Under the pieces are notes generated by a model. The model had not been told where the DNA came from. It made no database searches and saw only the letters and a program-made list of their open reading frames with translations. A stretch of 64,000 nt of DNA from Bdellovibrio bacteriovorus str. Tiberius (GTDB lineage Bacteria; Bdellovibrionota; Bdellovibrionia; Bdellovibrionales; Bdellovibrionaceae). Both the position numbers and the translations under genes were made by a program. Positions 17,381-27,698 of this stretch are shown here, piece by piece. Every line of letters begins with the position of its first letter. The stretch's first letter is position 1. The DNA lies in NCBI RefSeq assembly GCF_000317895.1, contig NC_019567.1:2294001-2358000 (forward strand). Direction: 5' to 3'.

Positions 17381-18211
17381 CTAAGCCCTTGCCCGCACTT
17401 TGCGACGGGCGGTTTTCTTTTTGGCCATCAGACTTTTTTGCAACAACGGCATCAAATCGATAACATTATCGGTGGTGGCGATTTTTTCCTCTTTCGGCTC
17501 GCTGACTCTGTGCCCCTGGCCCCCTTTAACTTTGCGCTGGATGGTTTTCATCACATCCTGATAATAAGTGTCTTTGTATTGTTCAGGCTTCCACTCGCTG
17601 GTCATGCCTTCCACCAGTTCTTCGGCCATTTTCAGTTCCTTTGAACTGTAAGTGGGCTTCTTGGCCGAAGCCGCCAGAAAATGAACCTGCTTTTCGCTTT
17701 TCACCTCGTGGGAAAAACGCAGAATCTCCAGCATCAGGTAGGGGCCTCGTGGCATGATCAAAGCCAGATGCTGTTTGATCCGGATGACCAATTTTCCGAT
17801 GGCCACTTTGTGCGTGCCCTGCAAAGCATCGCGCAGCAAATAATACCCTTTTTCCGCCCCCTTTTGAGGCACCAGATAATAGGGCCGCTCGAAGAACATC
17901 GGATCAACTTCATCCAGCAGAACAAAATCTTCGATATCGATAGTTTGGGTGGCTTTGACGTTGGCTTTTTTCAGTTCACCTTCGGTCATGATAACGTATC
18001 GACCCGACTGGTATTCATAACCCTTGACGATACGGTCACTGGGAACTTCCTTGCCGGTTTTGGCGTTGACCTTCAGATAGCGAATGCGCGCCAGGTCCTT
18101 TTTATCCAGCATCGAAAAGTGGACCTCTTTTTCACTTTGAGCACTTTGCAGGCTCACTGGAATATTCAAAAGTCCAAAACTGATAGAGCCTTTCCAGATA
18201 CTTCCCGCCAT
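17381..18211 (-). CDS. ku: non-homologous end-joining protein Ku
   Basis: A 276-aa homodimeric DNA-end-binding protein that recruits LigD. It begins with the family signature MAGSIWKGSISFGLLNIPVSL and has the Ku core with RYVIMTEGEL, DIEDFVLLDEVDPMFFE and the KELKMAEELVEGM helix. A basic tail (KKKTARRKVRA) ends the protein, as in other bacterial Ku proteins where the tail affects end binding. AAGGAG lies 6 nt before ATG 18211. It forms a two-gene operon with ligD (3-nt gap), which supports a complete NHEJ pathway. Confidence 0.96.
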   Translation of the reverse strand: MAGSIWKGSISFGLLNIPVSLQSAQSEKEVHFSMLDKKDLARIRYLKVNAKTGKEVPSDRIVKGYEYQSGRYVIMTEGELKKANVKATQTIDIEDFVLLDEVDPMFFERPYYLVPQKGAEKGYYLLRDALQGTHKVAIGKLVIRIKQHLALIMPRGPYLMLEILRFSHEVKSEKQVHFLAASAKKPTYSSKELKMAEELVEGMTSEWKPEQYKDTYYQDVMKTIQRKVKGGQGHRVSEPKEEKIATTDNVIDLMPLLQKSLMAKKKTARRKVRARA

Positions 18212-18912
18212 AAAGTTCTCCTTTTAAAAAGGACAAACCATCACAAGGAATTTGAAAAGTCATAAGGACATGTTTTGCCAATAAGCCCCGATTGCACCGT
18301 CCAGTCCAGTGGGAAAAGACAATCACTCGATTCGATAGTGAATGGGCTTGCAATGAAAGTGATTCGTTTCCGGATGAGAACACGCAGTCAGCCCCACATG
18401 CAGGTCCATCTGCGCCTGCAGTAAAATATAATCCCCGGCCCGCGCCTTGGGTGGCTGAATGGAAATCAAGCCCTGGGAATTCACTTCGACATTCATAAAA
18501 AGATTGAACGTGGTGCCCACGGTGTCTTCAGCAATACCCAGGTCTTGAAATGCCTGCACCAGATTTTCATGACAGCTGGGGTGATGATCTGAATTTCCCG
18601 CGATGATCTGAAACATCCGCAAACTGCACGGAGTCATCAAAAAATCATGCCGTCCACAACTGTCCTCTAAAACCGACAGCATCACATTGCTGCGATTGGA
18701 GTAAAGATCATGTCCTTGAGTCAGATAGATCGTGTCGTTATAGTCAATCGACCGGCCGCTGGACAAAGTTTCCGTTACATCAGAAATCGAATAACAAAAC
18801 AGATCCGCGACCTGCATGTCCTCCGGACTGACCACCCGAAGCTTCTGCCCGCGACGCAACGTAAACCCTGCCCCCTTCCGGGCAGGAATGCGGCAAAACG
18901 GAGAAAGCGTGC

Positions 18913-20571
<1,659 letters not shown>

Positions 20572-20584
20572 AAGATACCTCTTG

Positions 20585-20610
20585 CGGCACCCTCCACAGG
20601 AGGGCCCACC
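20585..20610 (-). repeat. dispersed 26-bp repeat, copy 2
   Basis: Exact reverse complement of 4164-4189. It lies between the kdsA stop and its terminator and can fold on itself (CCCTCC ACA GGAGGG). Confidence 0.75.
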
Positions 20611-20631
20611 GCAATTTTTCCTAAGCAGTGC

Positions 20632-20665
20632 GTAAAAGCCCCAGTGATGGGGCTTTTACTTTTTT
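20632..20665. terminator. bidirectional terminator between kdsA and trmO
   Basis: A perfect 11-bp stem GTAAAAGCCCC / GGGGCTTTTAC with a 6-nt loop, followed by T6 on the plus strand. It stops kdsA transcription. The right side overlaps the trmO stop codon, so it could serve trmO as well, although that side lacks a long T-run. Confidence 0.85.
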
Positions 20666-21405
20666 AGATCCTGAATGTCGTAAACGTAAAGACCTGATTC
20701 ACGCAGTTCGTACTTCACATCATTTCCCAGCACATCGATGCCATAGCGCTGCCCCCAGGATTGAGGGTCTGTAACCGGGTTCTGACGTTTTTGGAAGGCC
20801 GGACGAGGATCAAGCTCCATCACATCCACAATCAAAGCGCGCAGGTTCTGCTGACCGTCAGGATCGCGTTTCAGAATTTCATTTTCAGCTTCGTCAGAGA
20901 AAATCACCGGATAACGAGGAATCGGCGCGGACGCCCACCCTGCACTGGCCTGAGGGATTGAATCCGCATAAGCGATATAAGGCTTGATATCGAGCACCGG
21001 AGTGCCATCCACCAGATCCACACCACCGATGTGAATCTCGGGCCCGCCTTCGGCCTCAAAATCAATTTTTTCAACCAAGACCGCCGAGAGCCCGATAGGA
21101 TTCGGACGGTGCGGAGAACGCGAAGCCAAAACACCGACTTTACGATTGCCACCCAAGCGTGGCGGGCGAATGCTGGGTTTCCAGCCCTTGCCACCATGAT
21201 CGTGAAAAACAAAAACAATCCAGATGTGAGTGAACTCTTCCAGTGAACGCAGAGCGGTTTTCAAATCCGGATCGGGGTTGATTTTAATCACCCCTTTGGC
21301 CTGCGCCGCAAGCCCTGGCTGGCGCGGGACTCCGAACCTGTCTTTGAACGGAGTTCGCACCACACCTATTGCCGAAAATTCAAAAACCTCTCCAAGCCGT
21401 TTCAT
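20656..21405 (-). CDS. trmO: tRNA (N6-threonylcarbamoyladenosine(37)-N6)-methyltransferase
   Basis: An AdoMet-dependent enzyme of the TsaA/YaeB family that methylates t6A37 of tRNA-Thr. The 249-aa frame has the N-terminal beta-barrel motifs: IGVVRTPFKDRFGVPRQPGL, FTHIWIVFVFHDHGG, VGVLASRSPHRPNPIGLSAV (AdoMet/tRNA-binding) and LDIKPYIAYADSIP. The C-terminal TrmO region follows. Its ATG shares one base with the ileS stop (TAATG), so it is translationally coupled to ileS. Confidence 0.93.
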   Translation of the reverse strand: MKRLGEVFEFSAIGVVRTPFKDRFGVPRQPGLAAQAKGVIKINPDPDLKTALRSLEEFTHIWIVFVFHDHGGKGWKPSIRPPRLGGNRKVGVLASRSPHRPNPIGLSAVLVEKIDFEAEGGPEIHIGGVDLVDGTPVLDIKPYIAYADSIPQASAGWASAPIPRYPVIFSDEAENEILKRDPDGQQNLRALIVDVMELDPRPAFQKRQNPVTDPQSWGQRYGIDVLGNDVKYELRESGLYVYDIQDLKK

Positions 21406-24400
21406 TATCTTGGCAGGTTGGTGACGCCGATTTTAATCGTCTGACCATCGATGTCTGATGTTTCCGTGTGTTTGCCGTTAGGCTCTGCCGTCAACGCCAG
21501 GATGTTCAGATTCTTCGTCAAAGTTTCACCGGTGATCATGTCCTTATGCGCATTCAATGCATCCAGCAAAGCACCGTCACAGGCGATTTCCAAAGTGATC
21601 TTGTCATCCATCTGGAAGTCCGCTGTTTTACGAGCGACCTGGATCTTACGCATGATCTCACGAGCCAGACCTTCACGTTCCTGCTCTGGGGTCACTGTCG
21701 GATCCACTTCGATGGAAACGATCTGGTGCACGGACAAGTTCGCGTTGTCACCTTTAGGTGCACGACGGATTTCCACATCAGACAGACTGATTTCTTCACC
21801 TTCGATGACAACAACACCGCCGCCTTCAAGCTTCAGGATTTTTTCCAAGGACATGGACATGATGCCCGCGCCCACAGCTTTCATCTTAGGTCCCAGACGT
21901 TTACCCAATACCGGGAAGTTCGCCTTGGCAGACACCTGAACGAATTGATCTTCATTCGGGTTGTATACAACTTTGCGGAAGTTCAATTCGTCCACGAAGA
22001 ACGGTTCGAACTTTTTCAAAGTTTCCAGAAGTTCTGCACTTCTATGGATGATCTTGATTTCATTCAGAGGGATTTTTGCTTTCACGCCGATTTTTTCACG
22101 GTGATTGCGACCCAGGGTCACCAACGTGTCCATGGCTTTCACGGCTTCTTCCAATTCAGGACGAAGCATGGAAAGGTCTGCCGCCGGGAAGGATTCAAGG
22201 TGAACAGAGTCTTTCTTGTCTTTCAGAACCTGTGAAAGATTCTTGTAAGTCACTTCAGACATGAACGGAGCAAACGGCGCCATCAGACGTGACAGGGTCA
22301 CAAGAACTTCATGCAAAGTCTCGTAGGCATAACGTTTGGTTTCCGGCATGCCGTCTTGCCAGAACAAGCTGCGGTTGAAACGGATGTAGGTGTTTGTCAG
22401 GTCTTCAATGAACTGAAGCAAGTGAGGCACAACGTTGTACAGACGATAAGCGTCCATTTCCTTGTGCGTGTTCGCAATCAGACCGTTCAGACGGGACAAA
22501 ACCCACTGGTCCAGAATGTTTGGAGACTTCTTCGCATCACCCTTTGGAACAAAGCCATCGATATTGGCATAGTTCGCAAAGAACGAATAAGAATTCCACC
22601 ATCTTAGCAAAATCTTACGAACAATGTCGTAAACGCCTTTTTCAGAGAATTTTAATTCCTGAGCCTTCACCACTGGTGAGTCGATCAAGTACAAACGCAA
22701 AGCATCTGCACCATGCTGATTCAACACTTCCATCGGATCCGGATAGTTTTTCAGGGACTTGGACATCTTGCGACCGTCTTCAGCCAGAACCAAACCGTTA
22801 ACGACCACGTTCTTGAACGGAGCCTGATTGAACAAAGCCGTACCAATGATGGAAAGCGTGTAGAACCAGCCGCGTGTCTGATCCAGACCTTCTGCGATGA
22901 AGTCCGCCGGGAAGGCTTTTTTGAAATCCTCCACAGATGTTTCAGGATAACCCCATTGTGCATACGGCATAGAGCCGGATTCAAACCAGCAATCCAATAC
23001 ACCATCCACACGCTTCAACGGCGACTTGCCGGTTGGAGACGGGATCGTGATCTTATCCACAAATTCAATGTGCAAATCGTCGACCTTCTGGCCGGATAGT
23101 TTTTCAAGTTCGGCACGGGAACCGATACACATCACTTCGCCTTCGGCATTTCTCCAGATTGGCAGAGGTGTACCCCAGAAACGATTGCGCGAAATCGCCC
23201 AGTCACGAGCGCCTTCCAGCCAGTTGCCGAAACGGCCATCACGCAGATGATCCGGAACCCAGGAGGTCTGTTTGTTGTTGGCAATCAGCTCTTCCTTGAT
23301 TTTTTCAACGGCCACAAACCATGAAGACACCGCACGATAGATCAGTGGCGTGTCGGAACGATAACAGAATGGGTAACTATGCTGAATGGTGTCTTGCTTG
23401 AACAGGTTTCCGCGTTTTTTAAGATCCGCGATGATATCCTTGTCAGCTTCCTTTACACGCTTCCCAGCATAGTCAGGAACCTCAGACGTGAACATACCGT
23501 CGTCATCCACGGGATTGACCATCGGGATGCCGGCTTTTGCGCAAGCATAGTAATCCTCTTCACCGAATGCTGGCGCCATGTGCACCACACCCGTACCACT
23601 TTCAGTGGTCACGTGATCAGAAGAAATAATACGGAACGCACCTTTGTCAGCGCGATCACCAAAGTAAGGGAACAAAGGTTCGTAAGTCAGACCCACAAGC
23701 TCTGTGCCCTTCATCATCTGAAGAACTTCAACTTCATCGTCGGCTTTTTTGAAGACCGAAGAAAGCAGCGCCTGCGCCATGATCAACTTGCGACCCGTGG
23801 ATTTTTCAAGAATCTTGACGTATTCGATGTCATTACCCACAGCCAACGCCAGGTTGGAAGGCAATGTCCAAGGAGTCGTCGTCCAAGCCATGATCGATGT
23901 ATCCGGCTGATTTACCAGCTTGAACATCACCGTGATTGCCGGATCCTGAACCATTTTGTAGTTCTGATTGGCTTCAAAGTTTGAAAGAGACGTCGAGATC
24001 CCTACAGAGTAAGGAACGACTTTGTAACCTTCATAGATCAGACCTTTTTCAAACAGCTGCTGGAACACCCACCACACGGACTGCATGAAAGACACGTCCA
24101 TCGTAAAGTATGGATTTTCCATATCCACCCAACGACCCACACGGCGAACCGTGGTTTTCCATTCGGTGGAATAACGTTTTACAATCGAACGACAAGCGTC
24201 GTTGTAATTGGCAACACCCATTTTGAAAACGTCTTTGCGACTTTCAATTTTATGAGTCTTGTTGATTTCATACTCGACCGGAAGACCATGACAGTCCCAA
24301 CCGAAACGACGAGGCACAGTGTAGCCTTTCATCGTCCAGTAACGAGGAACCACGTCCTTCAACACACCCGCCAGCAAGTGACCATAGTGCGGAAGACCGG

Positions 24401-24575
24401 TTGCAAACGGAGGCCCGTCGTAGAAGCTGTAAGTTTTTTTGCCTTCAGGATTCAAAGATTGAGCAAAAATTTTCTCCTGATCCCAGAAGTCCAAAATAGA
24501 CTCTTCCTGCTTGGCAAGATTCACATCTGGTTTTACGGCTGAATACGGTGTCGAACGTGTGTTTGCATTTGTCAT
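21405..24575 (-). CDS. ileS: isoleucyl-tRNA synthetase, eukaryotic-like type
   Basis: A 1056-aa class I aminoacyl-tRNA synthetase. It shows FYDGPPFATGLPHYGH (HIGH-motif variant HYGH at residues 63-66), RFGWDCHGLPVEYEI, the editing domain with TTTPWTLPSNLALAVG, GLDQTRGWFYTL and DGRKMSKSLKNYPDP (KMSKS near residue 605). The HYGH form, the length and a C-terminus without the CxxC zinc finger place it with the eukaryotic-like type-2 enzymes, which are usually insensitive to mupirocin. AAGGA precedes ATG 24575. trmO is coupled downstream. Confidence 0.96.
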   Translation of the reverse strand: MTNANTRSTPYSAVKPDVNLAKQEESILDFWDQEKIFAQSLNPEGKKTYSFYDGPPFATGLPHYGHLLAGVLKDVVPRYWTMKGYTVPRRFGWDCHGLPVEYEINKTHKIESRKDVFKMGVANYNDACRSIVKRYSTEWKTTVRRVGRWVDMENPYFTMDVSFMQSVWWVFQQLFEKGLIYEGYKVVPYSVGISTSLSNFEANQNYKMVQDPAITVMFKLVNQPDTSIMAWTTTPWTLPSNLALAVGNDIEYVKILEKSTGRKLIMAQALLSSVFKKADDEVEVLQMMKGTELVGLTYEPLFPYFGDRADKGAFRIISSDHVTTESGTGVVHMAPAFGEEDYYACAKAGIPMVNPVDDDGMFTSEVPDYAGKRVKEADKDIIADLKKRGNLFKQDTIQHSYPFCYRSDTPLIYRAVSSWFVAVEKIKEELIANNKQTSWVPDHLRDGRFGNWLEGARDWAISRNRFWGTPLPIWRNAEGEVMCIGSRAELEKLSGQKVDDLHIEFVDKITIPSPTGKSPLKRVDGVLDCWFESGSMPYAQWGYPETSVEDFKKAFPADFIAEGLDQTRGWFYTLSIIGTALFNQAPFKNVVVNGLVLAEDGRKMSKSLKNYPDPMEVLNQHGADALRLYLIDSPVVKAQELKFSEKGVYDIVRKILLRWWNSYSFFANYANIDGFVPKGDAKKSPNILDQWVLSRLNGLIANTHKEMDAYRLYNVVPHLLQFIEDLTNTYIRFNRSLFWQDGMPETKRYAYETLHEVLVTLSRLMAPFAPFMSEVTYKNLSQVLKDKKDSVHLESFPAADLSMLRPELEEAVKAMDTLVTLGRNHREKIGVKAKIPLNEIKIIHRSAELLETLKKFEPFFVDELNFRKVVYNPNEDQFVQVSAKANFPVLGKRLGPKMKAVGAGIMSMSLEKILKLEGGGVVVIEGEEISLSDVEIRRAPKGDNANLSVHQIVSIEVDPTVTPEQEREGLAREIMRKIQVARKTADFQMDDKITLEIACDGALLDALNAHKDMITGETLTKNLNILALTAEPNGKHTETSDIDGQTIKIGVTNLPR

Positions 24576-24794
24576 AGGTCCTTAATAACTATCAGGTTTT
24601 CAAGGAACTTGCACGTCCAGAAGCCCCCTTTGGCAGGCCCCAACGACGTTTTGGCGTCGCGTCAACATGTGCCTCCTCTTTGCCTCCAGGAAATGACACT
24701 TCCCGGAGCTTGTTTAGAGGATAAACAGGTCCGCCCCCATAGGGAACCATTGGGTGGATTTGGCCATGGAACGGATTCTGCTAGTTATCGGCCG

Positions 24795-25517
24795 ATGACT
24801 AAGCTGGTTTTCCTGACTCTTATTCTGATTTCCACGGCGGCTTTCGGTAAATCCGAGAAGGCCACCTTCAGTGACTTGCGCCCTCGCCTGCTTTTAAAGG
24901 CCACGGCCGACCTGTCCGAAGTGGTCACTCAGCCCGAAATCCTGCAGCCACCAGCTGAGAAAACCGTGAATATGGCTCTGACCGAATACGACCAAAAGCC
25001 GATCCGCAAAGATCGCCTGTATCGTGTAAGCTATGTTCATTCATTTAATTCCTATGGCCTGAAAGACCACAAAAAAGTCGACACGGTTTACACCCTGTCA
25101 CTGGTGGAACTGGGTAAGAACCTGCAACCCACGGGAGTCATCCACTTTGTCGGCACCAAAGCCGATCCAGAATCCGTGATTGGCAATTTTGAAAAGATCC
25201 CCGATCAACTTTACCGAAGTCCCACCCTGCAAACCGGGCGCGCGGCCGTGCGTGACCATGTGATCAATTCAGCGTCGGTGATTCTCAATGGCAAGACCAT
25301 TGCCGCTTACAACAAGTTTGAAGTCGTTGCCATCAGCAAAGAGTATATTCCCTTCACTCTGGCCTTCAAATACACGCTGAAACTGCGTGAGGTCCGAACC
25401 AAACACGTCTACACGCTGTCAGCCCCTGAGCGACAGAAGCTTCCATTGTGGGCGCACCTGGTGGCGCCGGGGAACGAACGAGTGATCAAGTTCCCGGGTG
25501 GCGAGCTTCACTACTAG
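24795..25517 (+). CDS. exported protein of unknown function
   Basis: A 240-aa protein with a signal peptide (cleavage near AAFGK). The mature part is mixed alpha/beta, with YRVSYVHSFNSYGL, VDTVYTLSLVELG and VVAISKEYIPFTLAFKYTLKLREV stretches that read as long beta-strands, consistent with a periplasmic beta-rich domain. No family recognised. The frame is open from 24609, but the signal peptide sets the start at ATG 24795. It is divergent from ileS across 219 bp and convergent with the carbonic anhydrase gene. Confidence 0.75.
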   Translation: MTKLVFLTLILISTAAFGKSEKATFSDLRPRLLLKATADLSEVVTQPEILQPPAEKTVNMALTEYDQKPIRKDRLYRVSYVHSFNSYGLKDHKKVDTVYTLSLVELGKNLQPTGVIHFVGTKADPESVIGNFEKIPDQLYRSPTLQTGRAAVRDHVINSASVILNGKTIAAYNKFEVVAISKEYIPFTLAFKYTLKLREVRTKHVYTLSAPERQKLPLWAHLVAPGNERVIKFPGGELHY

Positions 25518-25545
25518 TGAAGCCTTCAGATTTTCTTTTGAATAA

Positions 25546-26235
25546 TTAAGGCAACGTCGTGGCGCGAAGTCCATTTAAAGTGACTTCGTCAAACACGTGA
25601 GTGGCGTCGTTGTAGTTCCACAGGTGACCGTTTTCCAAGTCGAAGTAAACCCCAAAAAGCTCCAGACCGCGGGACTTGATTGCATCCTCAATGAACGGGA
25701 ACGAACGCAGATTCTGCAAAGAAGTCACGATGGATTCTTTTTCACAATCACGGCAGTGGGTATCCAAGTCCCCATGCGGATCTTTATCCAGAACTTTCAG
25801 CTTGGCTGTTTCCGCGATGGTCATCCACTGCGCCACAAAGCCGCCCTTAAGAACGTTTTCAGGCTGAAACAGGGAACGGATACCACCACATTGACGGTGT
25901 CCCAGAACCACGATGTTTTCGACTTTCAGGTTGGCCACGGCAAATTCGATCGCGGCACTGACCCCGTGAAAACCCATATTAGATTCATAGGGCGGCACCA
26001 GATTGGCCACGTTGCGAACCACAAACATTTCTCCCGGAGAAGACGAAAACAAAATAGCCGGATCAACACGAGAGTCACTGCAGGCGATCATCAGTGTTTT
26101 AGGGCTTTGACCGATGCTGGAAAGGTGCTCATACAGGTGCGAATCCTGGTTGTTAAAGAATCGCTGCTGAAAGCGATGAAAACCAACAACCATCTTCAGA
26201 ATTTCTTTTTTTAGCGTGCGTTCCTGTAAAGCCAT
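25546..26235 (-). CDS. beta-class carbonic anhydrase
   Basis: A 229-aa zinc enzyme for CO2/bicarbonate interconversion. The zinc and catalytic residues are clear: IACSDSRVDP with Cys52 and Asp54, and VVLGHRQCGG with His113 and Cys116. The FVVRNVANLVPP and GVSAAIEFAV blocks fit the family. I place the start at ATG 26235, where the family's N-terminal helix begins. The frame continues to an ATG at 26283, and ATG 26193 is also possible; none has a good Shine-Dalgarno site. Confidence 0.93.
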   Translation of the reverse strand: MALQERTLKKEILKMVVGFHRFQQRFFNNQDSHLYEHLSSIGQSPKTLMIACSDSRVDPAILFSSSPGEMFVVRNVANLVPPYESNMGFHGVSAAIEFAVANLKVENIVVLGHRQCGGIRSLFQPENVLKGGFVAQWMTIAETAKLKVLDKDPHGDLDTHCRDCEKESIVTSLQNLRSFPFIEDAIKSRGLELFGVYFDLENGHLWNYNDATHVFDEVTLNGLRATTLP

Positions 26236-26346
26236 GGGATTTCTGTACCACCGGATTGGACAGGCGAAAAGAATTTTATACATTCTACATTAAAGAAAAT
26301 CCCACGCACCTAACCAGTTGCGTCGCGTGCGTCCAAGTACCCGAAA

Positions 26347-26679
26347 TCAGGCCATCTCTTTCTTATTGTTTAAGGTCCGACGAACCGCCTGACAAAGGGA
26401 TCGGATCGCATAGGCCTTAAAGTCATCAGCAGGATCACAGGCATCCTCAAAGACGACCTCGATGCTTTCCAGATAGTTGCAGATCTCTTTCAGCGATGGA
26501 TCTTCTTCCGCCCGGGACAACAAGGTGTCAGAAATAGACAGAGCATGCCACCAGCGCTCCCAGTTTTCGACCTTGCCGGATTCTGTCGTCAGCACTTCTT
26601 CTTTTTTCATATTCATCAAGTTCCCATAATACAAAAGCAACCGCTCTGCTTCAGCCTGATGAAGCAGAACCACATCCAT
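26347..26679 (-). CDS. hypothetical alpha-helical protein
   Basis: About 110 aa from ATG 26679; the open frame continues upstream to about 26775 and the true start is uncertain because no ribosome-binding site is evident. The product is predicted to be entirely helical and acidic (HQAEAERLLLYYGNLM, RAEEDPSLKEICNYLESIEV, FKAYAIRSLCQAVRRTL), without membrane segments or known motifs. It lies just downstream of the tRNA-Leu/inverted-repeat region on the same strand. Coding status is likely but not certain. Confidence 0.5.
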   Translation of the reverse strand: MDVVLLHQAEAERLLLYYGNLMNMKKEEVLTTESGKVENWERWWHALSISDTLLSRAEEDPSLKEICNYLESIEVVFEDACDPADDFKAYAIRSLCQAVRRTLNNKKEMA

Positions 26680-26891
26680 AATTTTTTGCCGATTTGATAA
26701 AGAAGCAGAAGAATGGCGAGCCCAGCTCAAACCCTTCTTCGCAAAACTACTCTGAGACAGAAAAACTAAATGCAACCATGAACTGACACTAACACAAAAT
26801 CCAAAAACTTAAAACCCTTGGCTGCACTCGAGCCCAACTGACATTCGAACAATCAAAGTCCCACGCAGTGAACGGCCCTCTGCGCGCAGCG

Positions 26892-27049
26892 CTCTTAGGG
26901 CTTCTTGCCCGCAAGTGCAAGTTCCGCAGGCCTTTGCAGCAAACTAAAGCACCCAGAAACGCCGACGAACCCAAAAGCGACCTTAACTAGTAAATGAACA
27001 CAAAGAGCGAGGACTGTCCGAAGCAATTGCGGGCAAGAAGCCCTAAGAG
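26892..27049. repeat. long inverted repeat abutting tRNA-Leu
   Basis: The arms at 26892-26914 and 27027-27049 are a perfect 23-bp inverted repeat around a 112-nt centre. The right arm directly touches the CCA end of tRNA-Leu. The similarity continues outward: 26876-26891 matches the reverse complement of 27050-27065 at 13 of 16 positions, so the left side carries a decayed inverted copy of the tRNA 3' end. In the minus-strand transcript the tRNA would be followed by a large hairpin. No other feature was seen in the 273 bp between 26776 and 27049. Confidence 0.75.
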
Positions 27050-27132
27050 TGGTGCGCGGAGAGGGACTTGAACCCTCACGCTTGCGCATACGCCCCTCAA
27101 ACGTACGTGTCTACCAATTCCACCATCCGCGC
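27050..27132 (-). tRNA. tRNA-Leu (anticodon GAG)
   Basis: A long-variable-arm tRNA. The acceptor stem GCGCGGA/TCCGCGC pairs over 7 bp; the D-arm is GGTGGAATTGGTAGACACG. The anticodon stem TACGT/GCGTA holds the loop TTGAGGG, giving anticodon GAG (reads CUC and CUU). The variable arm is TGCGCAAGCGT, and the T-arm GAGGGTTCAAGTCCCTC is perfect. The discriminator is A and CCA is encoded (27050-27052). Confidence 0.95.
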
Positions 27133-27166
27133 GCACCTATAAGAAATTCTGATAGAGGGAACAACT

Positions 27167-27195
27167 AATTAACCATTTTGACCCCTCAGAGTCAA
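27167..27195 (-). promoter_or_regulatory. possible promoter of tRNA-Leu
   Basis: On the minus strand TTGACT (27190-27195) and TTAATT (27167-27172) are 17 nt apart and 34 nt before the tRNA. The layout is like that of the tRNA-Cys promoter in this window. The -10 match is moderate; a TTGTTC/TTATAG pair nearer to the tRNA is an alternative. Confidence 0.45.
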
Positions 27196-27341
27196 TAGGA
27201 TGCCCTTTGAGCCCCGGTCAGTAACTAGACCTTTTTTTTGCCCACAAATTTAGCAAAAAAGATTAACCCCAACCCCACCCCTTCCTGTCATATCAATAAG
27301 AGCACGGACGCTCTTACAAACGGAAACAAGGGGACGCTAGG

Positions 27342-27386
27342 ATGGCACCTCAGGAATCCGAGGCCACGGAAGGCCGCAAAAAGTAA
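27342..27386 (+). CDS. possible 14-codon leader ORF
   Basis: MAPQESEATEGRKK, preceded by AAGGGG about 8 nt upstream and followed 17 nt later by the 40-aa gene. It could be an upstream peptide that couples translation of the next gene, or chance. A perfect 6-bp hairpin (AAGAGC ACGGAC GCTCTT, at about 27298-27315) lies further upstream. Confidence 0.25.
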   Translation: MAPQESEATEGRKK

Positions 27387-27403
27387 AAGGAAGGAGAGAG
27401 TAC

Positions 27404-27526
27404 ATGACAGACTTACAAGATGTAGCGATGTTCTGCCTCTTCTACTCGGGAGTAGTAATGTACGCTCTCTGGATAACGGTGGTACGAAGCCCCGCCCGAG
27501 TTGAAGCAAGAAAAAGACGATACTGA
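27404..27526 (+). CDS. 40-residue single-span membrane protein
   Basis: ATG 27404 is preceded by GGAAGGAGAG, one of the best ribosome-binding sites in the window. The peptide has an acidic N-terminus (MTDLQDVAM), one hydrophobic helix of about 19 residues (residues 8-27) and a basic C-terminus (VEARKRRY), so it should insert N-out/C-in. A strong terminator lies 60 nt downstream. No family recognised. The whole unit from 27133 to 27616 is otherwise gene-free, so this tiny gene is its only evident product. Confidence 0.6.
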   Translation: MTDLQDVAMFCLFYSGVVMYALWITVVRSPARVEARKRRY

Positions 27527-27586
27527 AACTAAAAATTTATTTTGGGCGACTCAGTGAAGGTTTGGTGGTTCCCTTCACACGAGTCC

Positions 27587-27616
27587 GGGGGGGCCGATGA
27601 GGCCCCCCATTTTTTA
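27587..27616 (+). terminator. strong rho-independent terminator
   Basis: GGGGGGCC with GGCCCCCC (8 bp, GATGA loop) followed by ATTTTTTATTT. A second smaller hairpin, GTGAAGG/CCTTCAC, lies just before it (about 27554-27578). It ends the transcript of the 40-residue protein. Confidence 0.9.
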
Positions 27617-27698
27617 TTTGAGCGCACCAAGTCATATTATTCCTACATTTTCAGCTTTAAAATTTGCCCCGATGGTCATAACTCCCTAAGGTGATTTT

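Noticed and set aside
22713..23984. Long plus-strand frames opposite ileS
   Set aside because: Shadows of the conserved ileS reading frame.
26776..27132. Integrative element inserted at tRNA-Leu
   Set aside because: The tRNA-end copy is inverted and only about 140 bp away, with no integrase or cargo gene between.
27290..27400. Possible c-di-GMP-I (GEMM) riboswitch upstream of the 40-residue protein
   Set aside because: CAAAC and GGGGACGC blocks are reminiscent, but the paired stems and the receptor sequence of the class cannot be laid out; the hairpin here is a simple AAGAGC/GCTCTT stem.
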